From positions 1 to 64,000 of the IMG/VR virus record IMGVR_UViG_3300042519_001303: a stretch of DNA of 64,000 bases; one strand, given 5' to 3'. The position numbers and the translations under genes are program-made. Under the pieces are notes generated by a model. That model was not told the origin of the DNA and ran no database searches. It was given only the letters and a program-made list of their open reading frames with translations. Below are positions 53,929 to 62,286 of this stretch, piece after piece. This DNA comes from a virus. How positions within the stretch are numbered: the stretch's first letter is position 1; each line of letters begins with the position of its first letter.

Positions 53929-54135
53929 ATGGCAATTGTTGGGACCACCAGAGGTGGAGCAGACGCAGGTCGTGGGGACAACCCCCATGCTCGTCCACGT
54001 CTCAAAGCTACCCCTGCTGATGAAATCAGTGATGACTTCAAAGCAGTAGGTGAAGCAATCAAAGGTGTTGTTCACAGTAAGTTTGGTAATCAACCCACTC
54101 AACGTCCAGTTCTTAAGACACAGACGGAGGAATAG
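53929..54135 (+). CDS. Small hypothetical protein
   Basis: 68 residues from ATG 53929, one base after the previous stop. MAIVGTTRGGADAGRGDNPH, then a helical part DEISDDFKAVGEAIKGVVHS. The stop TAG shares a base with the next GTG start. No function recognised. Confidence 0.45.
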   Translation: MAIVGTTRGGADAGRGDNPHARPRLKATPADEISDDFKAVGEAIKGVVHSKFGNQPTQRPVLKTQTEE

Positions 54136-54428
54136 TGGCAAAGCCTTGGGGTACACGTCAAGAGTTTCTAGTGGATCAGGCCCTTCAGGCCGCCGTTAGC
54201 GACCCCGAAACTATACGTGCAATCCGCCCCACTGTTCCTCAACAGCTATTTCCACAAACCCGTGGGTTCATGAAGCAGTCACCTACTCTTATGGATATCT
54301 TTAGCATGAGTCGTTATGGTGTAAAGAACCGTTCATGGGTTTCAGGTATGCCAGTTATGCCAGAAATGAATACAGGTGAGTTTGAAGGTACTGGAAGGTA
54401 CTCAATGAACTCGTTAGGAAACGTATAA
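54135..54428 (+). CDS. Small hypothetical protein, GTG start
   Basis: 97 residues. AKPWGTRQEFLVDQALQAAV, then IRPTVPQQLFPQTRGFMK and a Met-rich end (WVSGMPVMPEMNTGEF). Met-rich text is also seen in the gene at 6246. No family recognised. Confidence 0.5.
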   Translation: MAKPWGTRQEFLVDQALQAAVSDPETIRAIRPTVPQQLFPQTRGFMKQSPTLMDIFSMSRYGVKNRSWVSGMPVMPEMNTGEFEGTGRYSMNSLGNV

Positions 54429-54429
54429 C

Positions 54430-56355
54430 ATGCCCTTTAACGGAGATTTCTATACTCAAGACGAAGGTAAAGCACCTTCACACGACTTTTACACTCAAAA
54501 TATGAAGCAAAAGGGTGTCCTTCCAGGCTCTTGGCAAATGCGTCAAGCGTATGCCAATGGTTCAGGTGGAGCAGAAGGTAGCAACCCAAATCAACCAGCT
54601 TTTCAAAGTAGTTATTCTAGGGATGTTGGTGATCGTTTAGGTGGTAATACATCTACTTACAACGCCCGTGGAGTAACTGGTACTACCTCTGTTCCTGGTT
54701 CAGGAGAAAGCTATAATAGTAAAAGATGGGGCGCCACCGGTTCTAATGAAGAAAACACTTTAAAAAACTTCTTTGGAGCTAAAGGAAAACTTAAAAAAAG
54801 TAAAGAATCAACTCCTGGAAAAGGTTCACCAGGCGGTCAAGGAAGTGATGAGGATATGGCAATAGCATCTAACAACAACGTAAAAGTTGGAAAAAACGCA
54901 AGGCAGTCTGGTAACCAGTCTGGTGGTGCGAACATCCAAGCAGGTGGAGACATCGATGCTGGTAGCTCAGTTGGATTTGGAGCCACTAACAGTGGTGGGG
55001 GTGTCCAACAGATTGGTGGCGAAGGCTCTCGTCAAGTTCACAACCAATTTATGTTTGACCCCAACCATCCAAGATGGAGTGGTGATCCTGGAGATAAGCC
55101 TAAAGCCGATAAGCCCAAGGCAGATACACCTAAAGAACCTGAAAAATGGGCACCCGAAGATCGGGGTGACAGAGACATGGGTCTACCCAGAAAGGGTGAA
55201 CCTGGTTCAAACACTGGTGGAATGCCCAGCCAATATGAAGGTATGGGTGGAGACTATGATGCCACAGGCACTGGTTCAAAACCACCGACTGGTTCAACAC
55301 CAGGAACATCAACACCTCCTGACCAAGGAGACAACTTTGGTGGAGGTGATCCACGTGTTGTAAAGAAAACGCGACGTAAAGGCACCCCTGGACAAGCTGA
55401 ACAACCTTATCCAAAGCCCACTAAACGTAAGGTAGGTGGGCAGGGACCTTCTTGGGAACAAGGAGATGAGGGTTCTCTTGCTAAAAAGTTTCCTAATGCA
55501 ATTGAAGGTACTTCAACTGAAGGAACTCCTACGACTGGCCTTCCAACAACCCCTTCAGGGACTGACATAGAGAAGTTTCGTGGTGGTGTACCTGCAGGTA
55601 CTGGGCAAACTCCTACTACTGGAGCACCTCCTACTGTGGATAACTCTACAGGTGCCCCAAAAGGCCCCGGTTTCTTTGGAAGAATGTGGAACAAAGCTGC
55701 TGACCGTGTAATGACCGCACCTGGTGGTGGGCCAATCAACTTTGGTCCAGGAGCAGAATACACACGTACTCCAGATCGTGGTTTGCCCGCAGGACCACAA
55801 GTAATGGGTGAAATAGGCACTGGAGCACCTACTCCAATGGGTGAAATTGGTCCCGGACCAAGAGCTGTTGGACCTGGTTCTAGAGTAATGGGAGCAATTG
55901 GTGCAGGAGATAGTCCTGCTAGTGCCCCTATTCAACAGGTCAACCCAAGAGGAACCTATGGTCACCCCACGAATGGTTCTTTTGGTGGACGTGGACCAGG
56001 AAGAGGTGCCCCTAGAATCACTCGTTTTGGTGATATGGGCATGGGTGTTCCTATGCAAGGTTCTGTTCCTAATGGTGGAATGCCACCACAGTATGAGGGT
56101 ATGGGCGGGGATTATGATGCGACTGGTCCACAAACTGCCCCCTCACGCCACCCTAGACCTGGTGGTCAAAGAACGCCTTATGAAGGACCCTCACGCCACC
56201 CTAGACCACCACTTCCTGCAGGTTCAAGACCTTATGTAGGACCCTCACGTCACCCTAGACCCGGAGATCCTTATCCTTCTCAAGGTGTTGAAGCAAGTCG
56301 AAGATTTGGTGTTGAGAGTGATGACTATGGTCGTCCGCAAGATTTTAACTACTGA
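54430..56355 (+). CDS. 641-residue Gly/Pro-rich protein with internal repeats
   Basis: Low-complexity, Gly/Pro/Thr/Asn-rich. At 148-172 it carries NNNVKVGKNARQSGNQSGG, a motif nearly repeated in the 99-residue protein at 59015. Two QYEGMGGDYDATG units lie near residues 269 and 555, and three PSRHPRP units at the C-terminus come from 20-base DNA repeats (56140, 56188, 56242). MGEIG/MGAIG units recur around 455-495. It is probably an extended surface or spacer protein; no enzyme motif seen. Function unknown. Confidence 0.55.
   Translation: MPFNGDFYTQDEGKAPSHDFYTQNMKQKGVLPGSWQMRQAYANGSGGAEGSNPNQPAFQSSYSRDVGDRLGGNTSTYNARGVTGTTSVPGSGESYNSKRWGATGSNEENTLKNFFGAKGKLKKSKESTPGKGSPGGQGSDEDMAIASNNNVKVGKNARQSGNQSGGANIQAGGDIDAGSSVGFGATNSGGGVQQIGGEGSRQVHNQFMFDPNHPRWSGDPGDKPKADKPKADTPKEPEKWAPEDRGDRDMGLPRKGEPGSNTGGMPSQYEGMGGDYDATGTGSKPPTGSTPGTSTPPDQGDNFGGGDPRVVKKTRRKGTPGQAEQPYPKPTKRKVGGQGPSWEQGDEGSLAKKFPNAIEGTSTEGTPTTGLPTTPSGTDIEKFRGGVPAGTGQTPTTGAPPTVDNSTGAPKGPGFFGRMWNKAADRVMTAPGGGPINFGPGAEYTRTPDRGLPAGPQVMGEIGTGAPTPMGEIGPGPRAVGPGSRVMGAIGAGDSPASAPIQQVNPRGTYGHPTNGSFGGRGPGRGAPRITRFGDMGMGVPMQGSVPNGGMPPQYEGMGGDYDATGPQTAPSRHPRPGGQRTPYEGPSRHPRPPLPAGSRPYVGPSRHPRPGDPYPSQGVEASRRFGVESDDYGRPQDFNY
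56140..56261 (+). repeat. Three direct repeats in the 641-residue gene
   Basis: CCCTCACGCCACCCTAGACC at 56140-56159 and 56188-56207, and the same with one change at 56242-56261; spacings are 48 and 54 bases, in frame, encoding PSRHPRP. Recent duplication within the gene is likely. Confidence 0.75.
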
Positions 56356-56373
56356 TAGGCAAGGAGCCCCCAA

Positions 56374-56595
56374 ATGGCAGTTAATACAGAAAGATCAATG
56401 AATGGTGATCGTAAGCTCGGAGAAAACGACGGTATGATGAAGAGTATTGCTCCAAGTCGAGGTGGCATTCTTGAAGAAGAACATGCACTTGAAAGAGCAA
56501 AATTGCTTCAAACTCAGTATAATGTCGTTGACAAGAAGCGTGGAGTTAATGTATCATCAGATAATGATTACGAATACGGCTACGCAGACGACTGA
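56374..56595 (+). CDS. Small hypothetical protein
   Basis: 73 residues behind AAGGAG. MAVNTERSMNGDRKLGENDG, then a helical middle and a very acidic tail (NDYEYGYADD). Last of the Gly/Asn-rich run. No function recognised. Confidence 0.5.
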   Translation: MAVNTERSMNGDRKLGENDGMMKSIAPSRGGILEEEHALERAKLLQTQYNVVDKKRGVNVSSDNDYEYGYADD

Positions 56596-56621
56596 GTAGT
56601 ACAAACAATTAGGAGTACAAT

Positions 56622-57077
56622 ATGCCCCGTCTTTTGACGTGTCAAACCTGTGGAACCATGTACAGAATGAAGGACTATGAAGGTCCTGTTCAATATGACA
56701 TGGAGCTTATAGAGCTATGCAATAGGCATCTTGGTCAGGCCGCAAACCCTGATCCAGACGCCCATAAGTCACTTATTATTAGATGCGATCAAGCCACCTG
56801 GGAAAAACTTGGTGATGAGACTCAGATCAAAAAAGAACTTGCCAAAAATGAATGGGAAGTTCGTGAACTAAAAGATGATCTAAAAGTTGAAGCTCTTAGG
56901 TGCTTTAGTAGACATAACCGCCCAGCAGGTATGTGCATTGATTATGAGGATGAAAGCAAGACGATTGGTCGTAAGATTGGTGTTCCTAAAGAAAACCGCC
57001 AATACCTTTGTCACTATTGCCCAGCACAAGAATTTGTGACTCATAAAAATCGCATTGCCAAAGGGATGTATGACTAG
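56622..57077 (+). CDS. Zinc-binding hypothetical protein
   Basis: 151 residues. A Cys-x-x-Cys near the N-terminus (CQTCGTMYRMKDYEG), a later Cys/His region (CFSRHNRPAGMCIDYEDESK), and LCHYCPAQEFV near the end could bind one or two zinc ions. The family occurs next to the HAD-like and TGT-like genes here and, as I recall it, in other actinophages. Function unknown. Confidence 0.6.
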   Translation: MPRLLTCQTCGTMYRMKDYEGPVQYDMELIELCNRHLGQAANPDPDAHKSLIIRCDQATWEKLGDETQIKKELAKNEWEVRELKDDLKVEALRCFSRHNRPAGMCIDYEDESKTIGRKIGVPKENRQYLCHYCPAQEFVTHKNRIAKGMYD

Positions 57078-57547
57078 TGATATTGTTTAACTTTTCTGTA
57101 TTGGCCCGTCCAGCAGATTCAATAGCACTCCGTCAGCCAGATCCACAAGGGCTTTATATTTGGCGTATGTTGCATGAACAGTCACTTGGACGCATATGCC
57201 TAGTAGTTAATGAGGACTACAGCAAATTAGTACTTGAAGATTGGCTTAAAAAAGAAGGAATAAAACCTTCATTTTATGAAATGCTTGATGAACCTGACCC
57301 TTATCTACAGGCAGAGAAGATAAACCGTATTGGTGCAATATTTGGCAAGCCGGAATGGTACGTAGATAACAACCCTAGAACCTGTGCAGAGCTACTTAAA
57401 CTAGGCATGGCTACCCTTTTAATTGCTTCCCCTTATCTAGTACGACCTGAATGGTCTAACATGAAGATAATAAAAGAGTGGGATGTTTTAGTTGAGGAAT
57501 TAGACAGTCAAGCCCTAAAGGCTGCTGAGAAGACCTGGAGAGAGTAA
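57077..57547 (+). CDS. HAD-like hydrolase-type protein
   Basis: 156 residues from GTG 57077, sharing a base with the previous TAG. YVDNNPRTCAELLKLGMATL resembles the HAD motif IV region, and the N-terminus (RICLVVNEDYSKLVLEDWLK) the motif-like start, but a clean DxDxT is missing, so activity is doubtful. Nucleotide or sugar phosphatase is possible. Its stop overlaps the next start (TAATG). Confidence 0.5.
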   Translation: MILFNFSVLARPADSIALRQPDPQGLYIWRMLHEQSLGRICLVVNEDYSKLVLEDWLKKEGIKPSFYEMLDEPDPYLQAEKINRIGAIFGKPEWYVDNNPRTCAELLKLGMATLLIASPYLVRPEWSNMKIIKEWDVLVEELDSQALKAAEKTWRE

Positions 57548-58974
57548 TGCACATATTCTTTGGAGGTGCTGAAAAAGGCACCCATAGAAACCTACTTATA
57601 GCTAATGACATAACTAGAGTAGCTGTTAACGTCACTCACTTACCTATCCCAAAACGTAAAGAGTTTAATCCTCAAGAGGTATTTGCCTCCGCTGAAATAC
57701 TGGTGTACACATCAGAGGGGGATGAAGACCTTAATAAGTACGAAACTTTCGTAAGAGACCACGCTGACTCCCTATCAGTTGTTATTGGGCGTCCTGATAT
57801 GGATGGAGACTGGCTGGGAGACAAGTATGTCCCGGTATGGTCAGATGACGACGATTTAGAAAGATTGGCATGGTTATGTCAACGTTATGGTAGAGCTGCC
57901 ATATCAGACAAGGCTATAAACTCTAAAACACTTCCGCGTATCCGGTCCCTCTCGCAGCGTTGGGGAGCAAAGCTTTATGGTTTAACAAGTAAACCTGATG
58001 TTATCCAATCATTACCTTGGGAAGCTGTTGTAGTGGGATCATGGACCTCATCCATACGCTACGGCGAAACCCAAATATGGGACGGTCATGGTCTCCACAG
58101 ATACCCTGCGCAGCAGAAAGAATCTGCTCGTAAAAAGCATAGAGCAGACATTTTAAGATTAGGTATTGATTACGATGCAATCTTAGAAGATAACGTAACG
58201 GCGGTTGGGTCACTTGCAATCAAGTCTTGGAAGGCCTGGGAGCAGTCCACATTTTTGGGCTATGACCCCCAAGTTATTGATGATGAGTCCGAGTTTGGAG
58301 AGGTAGAAGAGGGGGATATAGTTGCTATACCCCCTATGTCACCTAATGCGGATAAACCGGTTTCTAAGGGGGGTAATATTGCTATCTCCCACCTAGAGAA
58401 GCGGCACGAAAGTGACCGTGTATTGCTACCGGTTATGGGCATAGAACATATCTTGTCAATGGGTACACAAAGTGGCTCTGAACAGGGAGAACACATAGAA
58501 ATTGCCCCTACAGAGACACCTGTTATTAGGTACCAAAGTGGTCCTCTACGACAATGCGATAGTTGCTATCTTGCATCGCGTTGTCCTGCATTCAAGGAAC
58601 ATTCAGATTGTGGGTTTAAGTTACCTGTAGAAATACGTTCTAAGGATCAGTTAAACGCTGTTCTACAGGCCATGATTGAGATGCAAGCTAGCCGAGTTTT
58701 GTTTGCAAGATTTGCTGAAGAACTGGAAGGCCAAGGTCTTGACCCAGCTTTGTCATCAGAGATGGATAGGTTATTCTCCCTCATTGACAAGTTCAAGAAT
58801 ATTTCTGACACCCGTGATCTTATGCGTATTGAAGTGGAAGCAAGAGGTAACGCAGGGGTACTTTCTAGACTGTTTGGTAGCAAAGCTGGAGAAACAGCTA
58901 GACAACTTCCTAGTGGAGGATTGGGCCCAAATCAGACTGACCAATTTATTCAAGATGTAATTGACTTAAGCTAA
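57547..58974 (+). CDS. TGT/DpdA-like protein with Cys-rich C-terminal region
   Basis: 475 residues. The N-terminal half (FFGGAEKGTHRNLLIANDIT, then WGAKLYGLTSKPDVIQSLPW and GSWTSSIRYGETQIWDG) has the layout of tRNA-guanine transglycosylase/DpdA-like TIM barrels seen in phages. After an acidic linker, QCDSCYLASRCPAFKEHSDC forms a four-Cys cluster, followed by a helical tail ending GVLSRLFG. It may modify nucleic acid bases, but the catalytic Asp pair is not evident. The assignment is a family resemblance only. Confidence 0.5.
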   Translation: MHIFFGGAEKGTHRNLLIANDITRVAVNVTHLPIPKRKEFNPQEVFASAEILVYTSEGDEDLNKYETFVRDHADSLSVVIGRPDMDGDWLGDKYVPVWSDDDDLERLAWLCQRYGRAAISDKAINSKTLPRIRSLSQRWGAKLYGLTSKPDVIQSLPWEAVVVGSWTSSIRYGETQIWDGHGLHRYPAQQKESARKKHRADILRLGIDYDAILEDNVTAVGSLAIKSWKAWEQSTFLGYDPQVIDDESEFGEVEEGDIVAIPPMSPNADKPVSKGGNIAISHLEKRHESDRVLLPVMGIEHILSMGTQSGSEQGEHIEIAPTETPVIRYQSGPLRQCDSCYLASRCPAFKEHSDCGFKLPVEIRSKDQLNAVLQAMIEMQASRVLFARFAEELEGQGLDPALSSEMDRLFSLIDKFKNISDTRDLMRIEVEARGNAGVLSRLFGSKAGETARQLPSGGLGPNQTDQFIQDVIDLS

Positions 58975-59014
58975 CTTTGTCTGTAGACTACAAGTAACAC
59001 AACAAGGAGGAACC

Positions 59015-59314
59015 ATGGAAAGAACATGGTGGAAAAACAACAAGCAGGTTACACCTAATAACAACAATGTTATTGTTGGTAAAAATGCGTACCAATCGGG
59101 AAATATCTCTGGTGGGAGCATGATAAATGGTGCAACAATTGAAGCTACTGTAATTGGCATAGAAGAGGTTATGGGGTATCTATCAACAAAGGGTTGCACA
59201 CTTTGGGGCAATTGGGATATCTCTTCAGAAGATGGTCTTCAAGATGCCGCTGAATGGTTAACCACTGAAATATACAACGTATTACTATTTGTTTCACAAG
59301 AAGAAACAGAATGA
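59015..59314 (+). CDS. Small protein sharing the VGKNA motif
   Basis: 99 residues behind AAGGAGGA. Residues 15-34 (NNNNVIVGKNAYQSGNISGG) nearly repeat residues 148 onward of the 641-residue protein. The rest has a helix (TIEATVIGIEEVMGYLSTKG) and aromatic C-terminal part. The shared stretch suggests interaction or a common fold (beta-solenoid-like). Function unknown. Confidence 0.55.
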   Translation: MERTWWKNNKQVTPNNNNVIVGKNAYQSGNISGGSMINGATIEATVIGIEEVMGYLSTKGCTLWGNWDISSEDGLQDAAEWLTTEIYNVLLFVSQEETE

Positions 59315-59694
59315 CCTCTAAACCTTGGATGGAAGAGTCACCATGCAAGGGAATACATCCAAACTTGTTTTTCCCCCCATTAGAGGAGACCAACCACAAT
59401 GCCTACTACAAAGTGGGTAAGGCAGTATGCAACACTTGTCCAGTGTGGCAAAGTTGCCTCGATTATGGTATTGAAGAACACTGGGGTTTGTGGGGTGGAT
59501 TGACACCTCAAGAAAGACGTGGTACAGCAAGAATGCATCATGGATCTCTTGAAATGTATCGTTCAGGATGCAGATGTCCTAAGTGTAGAGAGGCCTCTGT
59601 AGTAGTTAGGAAACATGTCACATTAGACATATTCCCTGCTAGAGGGCAAGATTTTGACATAGAATCATTAGTTTTTAAACTTTCTAGCATGTGA
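59311..59694 (+). CDS. WhiB-like transcription regulator with extra C-terminal cysteines
   Basis: 127 residues, four-base overlap with the previous gene. Cys12, Cys40, Cys43 and Cys49 (CNTCPVWQSC) are the WhiB Fe-S ligands, followed by GLWGG (59-63) and a basic helix. A C-terminal extension adds SGCRCPKC (Cys87, Cys89, Cys92), unusual for WhiB. These redox- or NO-sensitive proteins bind sigma factors in actinobacteria; phage copies may redirect host transcription. Confidence 0.88.
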   Translation: MTSKPWMEESPCKGIHPNLFFPPLEETNHNAYYKVGKAVCNTCPVWQSCLDYGIEEHWGLWGGLTPQERRGTARMHHGSLEMYRSGCRCPKCREASVVVRKHVTLDIFPARGQDFDIESLVFKLSSM

Positions 59695-59732
59695 TGTAGC
59701 TAGTACTCGTAACACTTTGGTAATATAGATAG

Positions 59733-59761
59733 TGCCCAGCCAATACAGTTCAGGCTGGGCA
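59733..59761 (+). terminator. Hairpin after the WhiB gene
   Basis: TGCCCAGCC (59733-59741) pairs with GGCTGGGCA (59753-59761), loop AATACAGTTCA. A weak T-rich tail (TTGTCATT) follows. It ends 32 bases before the transglycosylase start; it could be a terminator for the WhiB gene or part of the next leader. Confidence 0.5.
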
Positions 59762-59792
59762 TTGTCATTATCCCCTATCAAGGAGCTAGCTT

Positions 59793-60353
59793 TTGAAAAT
59801 TAAATACTTTAAACCAGTACTATTTGTAGCACTAGCCATAAGCATCGCAGGGCCCATAATATTGGTCAACAGTACAGAATCCAAAAAAGTAACAATCCAA
59901 GAAACTACAACGGCATCTACTGTAATAATCACTACACCTGAAACAACTACCGTCGCCCCAGAGACGACAACCACTGCCCCCGAAACCACCACCACAGTGG
60001 CTATTGATTGGGAAGCTATAGCGCAAACTGCGGCAGCCCAAATAGATGAAGCTCGTTTCACTTGGGGTCCTTGTGGAGAATGGCATGACCTAGCCATATC
60101 AGTAGGTTGGCCTGAAGAAGAATGGCCAACCCTCAGTAAAGTAATTTGGAGAGAGTCGAGATGCACAATAGATGCCTGGAATGGTCATGATGCAGGACTC
60201 ACTCAAGTAAACCAAATTCATAAAAAGTGGTTAGCAGAAATGGGATGGAATCACCCAAATGACATGTTTGATCCTGAGAAAAACCTAACTTTTGCATTTC
60301 GCTTATGGTCAGGTTCCGGTTGGAAACCATGGAAAGCAACTAGTGGTAAATAA
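59793..60353 (+). CDS. Secreted SLT-like lysozyme/transglycosylase
   Basis: 186 residues starting at TTG 59793 (AAGGAG seven bases upstream). A basic N-terminus and one hydrophobic segment (about 8-25) look like a signal anchor; a Thr/Pro/Glu-rich linker follows to residue 70. The domain has KVIWRESRC (Glu121) and DAGLTQVNQIH, the catalytic Glu and active-site strand of SLT-type lysozymes. Likely acts on cell wall outside the membrane, perhaps in entry, release or superinfection exclusion. Cys94 and Cys124 could form a disulfide. Confidence 0.82.
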   Translation: MKIKYFKPVLFVALAISIAGPIILVNSTESKKVTIQETTTASTVIITTPETTTVAPETTTTAPETTTTVAIDWEAIAQTAAAQIDEARFTWGPCGEWHDLAISVGWPEEEWPTLSKVIWRESRCTIDAWNGHDAGLTQVNQIHKKWLAEMGWNHPNDMFDPEKNLTFAFRLWSGSGWKPWKATSGK

Positions 60354-60366
60354 TATATAACGGTAG

Positions 60367-60395
60367 TTGTAATTGTTAATAATGTGTTGTAGTAT
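60367..60395 (+). promoter_or_regulatory. Candidate sigma70-type promoter
   Basis: TTGTAA (60367-60372) and TAGTAT (60390-60395) with a 17-base spacer, in the gap after the transglycosylase stop and before the small DNA-binding gene at 60437. An alternative TATATA box lies at 60393-60398. Confidence 0.4.
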
Positions 60396-60436
60396 ATAAA
60401 CAAAGCCCGATATGGGCACCTCACAAGGAGCACAAT

Positions 60437-60676
60437 ATGAATGAAAATAGCATTACAGTTCAATTAGATTCTGATATGTTGCTTATTAAAATTGACGACA
60501 TTGTTGGAACTTCGGAAGTGGCAGAGATCCTTAGTTGCCCAAAGCAACAGATCCATGCTCTTCGCAAACGAGCTGACTTTCCCAAGCCAATCACAACTTT
60601 GGCCGCTACACCACTATGGAACGCAATGGATATCAAGTTCTTTGCAATCACTTGGAAGCGCCGCAAATCAGTCTGA
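60437..60676 (+). CDS. Small MerR/excisionase-like DNA-binding protein
   Basis: 79 residues, CAAGGAG upstream. VGTSEVAEILSCPKQQIHAL then RKRADFPKPITTLAAT and PLWNAMDIKFFAITWKRRK fit the HTH-17/AlpA-excisionase type. Without an integrase, an excision role is unlikely; a regulator of the nearby genes is more plausible. The stop overlaps the next start. Confidence 0.68.
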   Translation: MNENSITVQLDSDMLLIKIDDIVGTSEVAEILSCPKQQIHALRKRADFPKPITTLAATPLWNAMDIKFFAITWKRRKSV

Positions 60677-60882
60677 TGAGTAGTACAATGTTTCTCATGT
60701 CTGATACAGAGAAAGCACAGTACCCCAAAGGGTATTATGCATGTCCAAAATGCAATGAGGGAGTGGAGGTGTTTGTTCCTTTGAACGAGCACCCCACTCA
60801 CCATTGTGGCGTAGGTAAGAAAGTACACAAAATGGAATACAGAGGGAGTTCACGTGCTTCGTCTAGGCATAGCATCGGGTGA
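60676..60882 (+). CDS. Small Cys/His-containing protein
   Basis: 68 residues from ATG 60676 overlapping the previous stop by one base (TGATG). YYACPKCNEGVEVFVPLNEH then PTHHCGVGKK gives a Cys-x-x-Cys and a His/Cys pair, a likely small zinc ribbon. The end overlaps the glycosyltransferase start by 29 bases. Function unknown. Confidence 0.5.
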   Translation: MSSTMFLMSDTEKAQYPKGYYACPKCNEGVEVFVPLNEHPTHHCGVGKKVHKMEYRGSSRASSRHSIG

Positions 60883-61918
60883 TTGGTTACATCCAAACAG
60901 AACAGGTTTAGATACAGCCAAATGGGGAGGAAGTGGATGGGCCCGCCTGGGTCAGTATGTTTCCACACTTCCTTTTGATGTAAGTGTTGGTGTACTCACT
61001 TGGATGTACGACAGATTTGTCATTATGTCAGTTGATGGTAAGGTCAGTGAGGTTGACGTTGTATACATGCAACGTTTAATGCATGAAGGGCTTACTCAGC
61101 ACGTTCCAATGGCTAGAGCAAATGGCCAGAAGATAATCAACGATCTTGACGACTGGTATTGGGGTTTAGACACTTCAAATATGGCTTTTGAGCATAACCA
61201 TCCAAAGCACAATAAGATTGAAAATACAAACTTTTATAAAACAATTTTGTCAAAGTCTGATGTTGTGACAGTAAGCACCACATACATCAGGGACAGAATA
61301 TCTAAGTTTGTAAGATGCCCAATTCATGTATTAGAAAACACAGTAGATATACATAGGTTTAACCAAGTAACCTATAGTGCTACAGACACCCCAGTAGTTG
61401 GGTGGGTAGGGTCAACGGCCCACAGAAGTAGGGATATTGAAACCTTAAAAGGAATATTATCCCCATTAGTCAATGATGGTAAGGTCAGTCTCTATCATGG
61501 CGGTGACCACTTGTCTGCACCAACGTTTGCCAGCAAACTGGGAATTGATGAATCCTTAGTAACTGTTAAGCAAATGGTAGATGCAGAGGATTACCCAAGC
61601 TTATTAACTATGGATATTGGAATTGTTCCATTAAATAAAACTCCTTTTAATATGGCAAAATCTGATATTAAAGGATTAGAGTATGCTGCTTCAGGTATTC
61701 CTTTCATTGCCCAGGATTTAGACTCCTATGTAAATTTATATAAAACGTTAGGTGTAGGTGTAATAGCTAAAAGTCCTATTGATTGGATAAAATCCATAAA
61801 AAGACTATGCGATCCAAAAGTTCGAGAAGAGCTAGGAGCACCAATGAGAGAACAGATTGCTTCAAGAGACATAAACATTGGTTTGGAAAGACTTGTAAAT
61901 CTAATCAGTAATTTGTAG
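60854..61918 (+). CDS. Glycosyltransferase, GT4-type
   Basis: 354 residues from GTG 60854. GT-B features: SGWARLGQYVSTLPFDVSVG, the acceptor-side NDLDDWYWG, VVGWVGSTAHRSRDIETL at the nucleotide-sugar domain start, and KSDIKGLEYAASGIPFIAQD, the donor-binding E-x-A-like loop. It could glycosylate phage DNA, virion proteins or host surface; no base-modification gene is adjacent except the TGT-like one. Ends in a strong hairpin. Confidence 0.85.
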   Translation: MLRLGIASGDWLHPNRTGLDTAKWGGSGWARLGQYVSTLPFDVSVGVLTWMYDRFVIMSVDGKVSEVDVVYMQRLMHEGLTQHVPMARANGQKIINDLDDWYWGLDTSNMAFEHNHPKHNKIENTNFYKTILSKSDVVTVSTTYIRDRISKFVRCPIHVLENTVDIHRFNQVTYSATDTPVVGWVGSTAHRSRDIETLKGILSPLVNDGKVSLYHGGDHLSAPTFASKLGIDESLVTVKQMVDAEDYPSLLTMDIGIVPLNKTPFNMAKSDIKGLEYAASGIPFIAQDLDSYVNLYKTLGVGVIAKSPIDWIKSIKRLCDPKVREELGAPMREQIASRDINIGLERLVNLISNL

Positions 61919-61940
61919 TCAGAATACAACAAAAAAAAAG

Positions 61941-61977
61941 AACCCCTAGCGGCACCAAATTGGTACCACTAGGGGTT
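61941..61977 (+). terminator. Bidirectional terminator after the glycosyltransferase
   Basis: AACCCCTAG (61941-61949) pairs with CTAGGGGTT (61969-61977); the loop GGCACC/GGTACC adds a partial inner stem. It is preceded by nine A and followed by TTTTTGCG, so it should work for both strands, ending the rightward operon and the leftward block. Confidence 0.85.
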
Positions 61978-61984
61978 TTTGCGT

Positions 61985-62022
61985 TTTGGACAAAGCCACG
62001 ATTGCGACAATGCCAGGTCTAC
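61985..62022. repeat. 38-bp repeat R1
   Basis: Shares with R2 (63286-63323) TTTGGAC, then after five bases CACG, TTGCGAC at the same offset, and GTCTAC at the end: 27 of 38 positions by hand. It lies immediately after the leftward stop at 62023. Confidence 0.6.
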
Positions 62023-62286
62023 TCAATCTTTGCCTATTCGTCGATCATAATTCTTATTTGAGTAATACGCTTTCATTTCTTCTTCAAGTCTATGATTCCT
62101 ATTTTCGTAGGAATCATCAATATATTTTTCTTCTTCTAGTCTTACAGCAGCATCTATCTTTCTAATTTTTTCAGCAAAGTTACTGTTACTATAATTTACC
62201 CACAAAATAATAATGGGTGGAATTATAAATGCTGCAGGAATACATACAAACATAAGAAACTCAATGTAGTTCATAGCAATCATCAT
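62023..62286 (-). CDS. Small membrane protein
   Basis: 87 residues, leftward. One strong membrane segment (residues about 5-30: NYIEFLMFVCIPAAFIIPPI) then a charged, helical cytoplasmic tail. It overlaps the start side of the glycosylase gene by four bases (ATGA-type on the minus strand). Function unknown. Confidence 0.55.
   Translation of the reverse strand: MMIAMNYIEFLMFVCIPAAFIIPPIIILWVNYSNSNFAEKIRKIDAAVRLEEEKYIDDSYENRNHRLEEEMKAYYSNKNYDRRIGKD

Noticed and set aside
55555-56133. Leftward 192-residue open frame opposite the 641-residue gene
   Set aside because: Low-complexity Ser/Thr/Trp-rich shadow of the Gly/Pro-rich + strand gene; no ribosome-binding site and opposite to a well-supported gene.
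60437-60676. Excisionase indicating a temperate phage
   Set aside because: No integrase, repressor or attachment site recognised; the fold is shared with ordinary small regulators.
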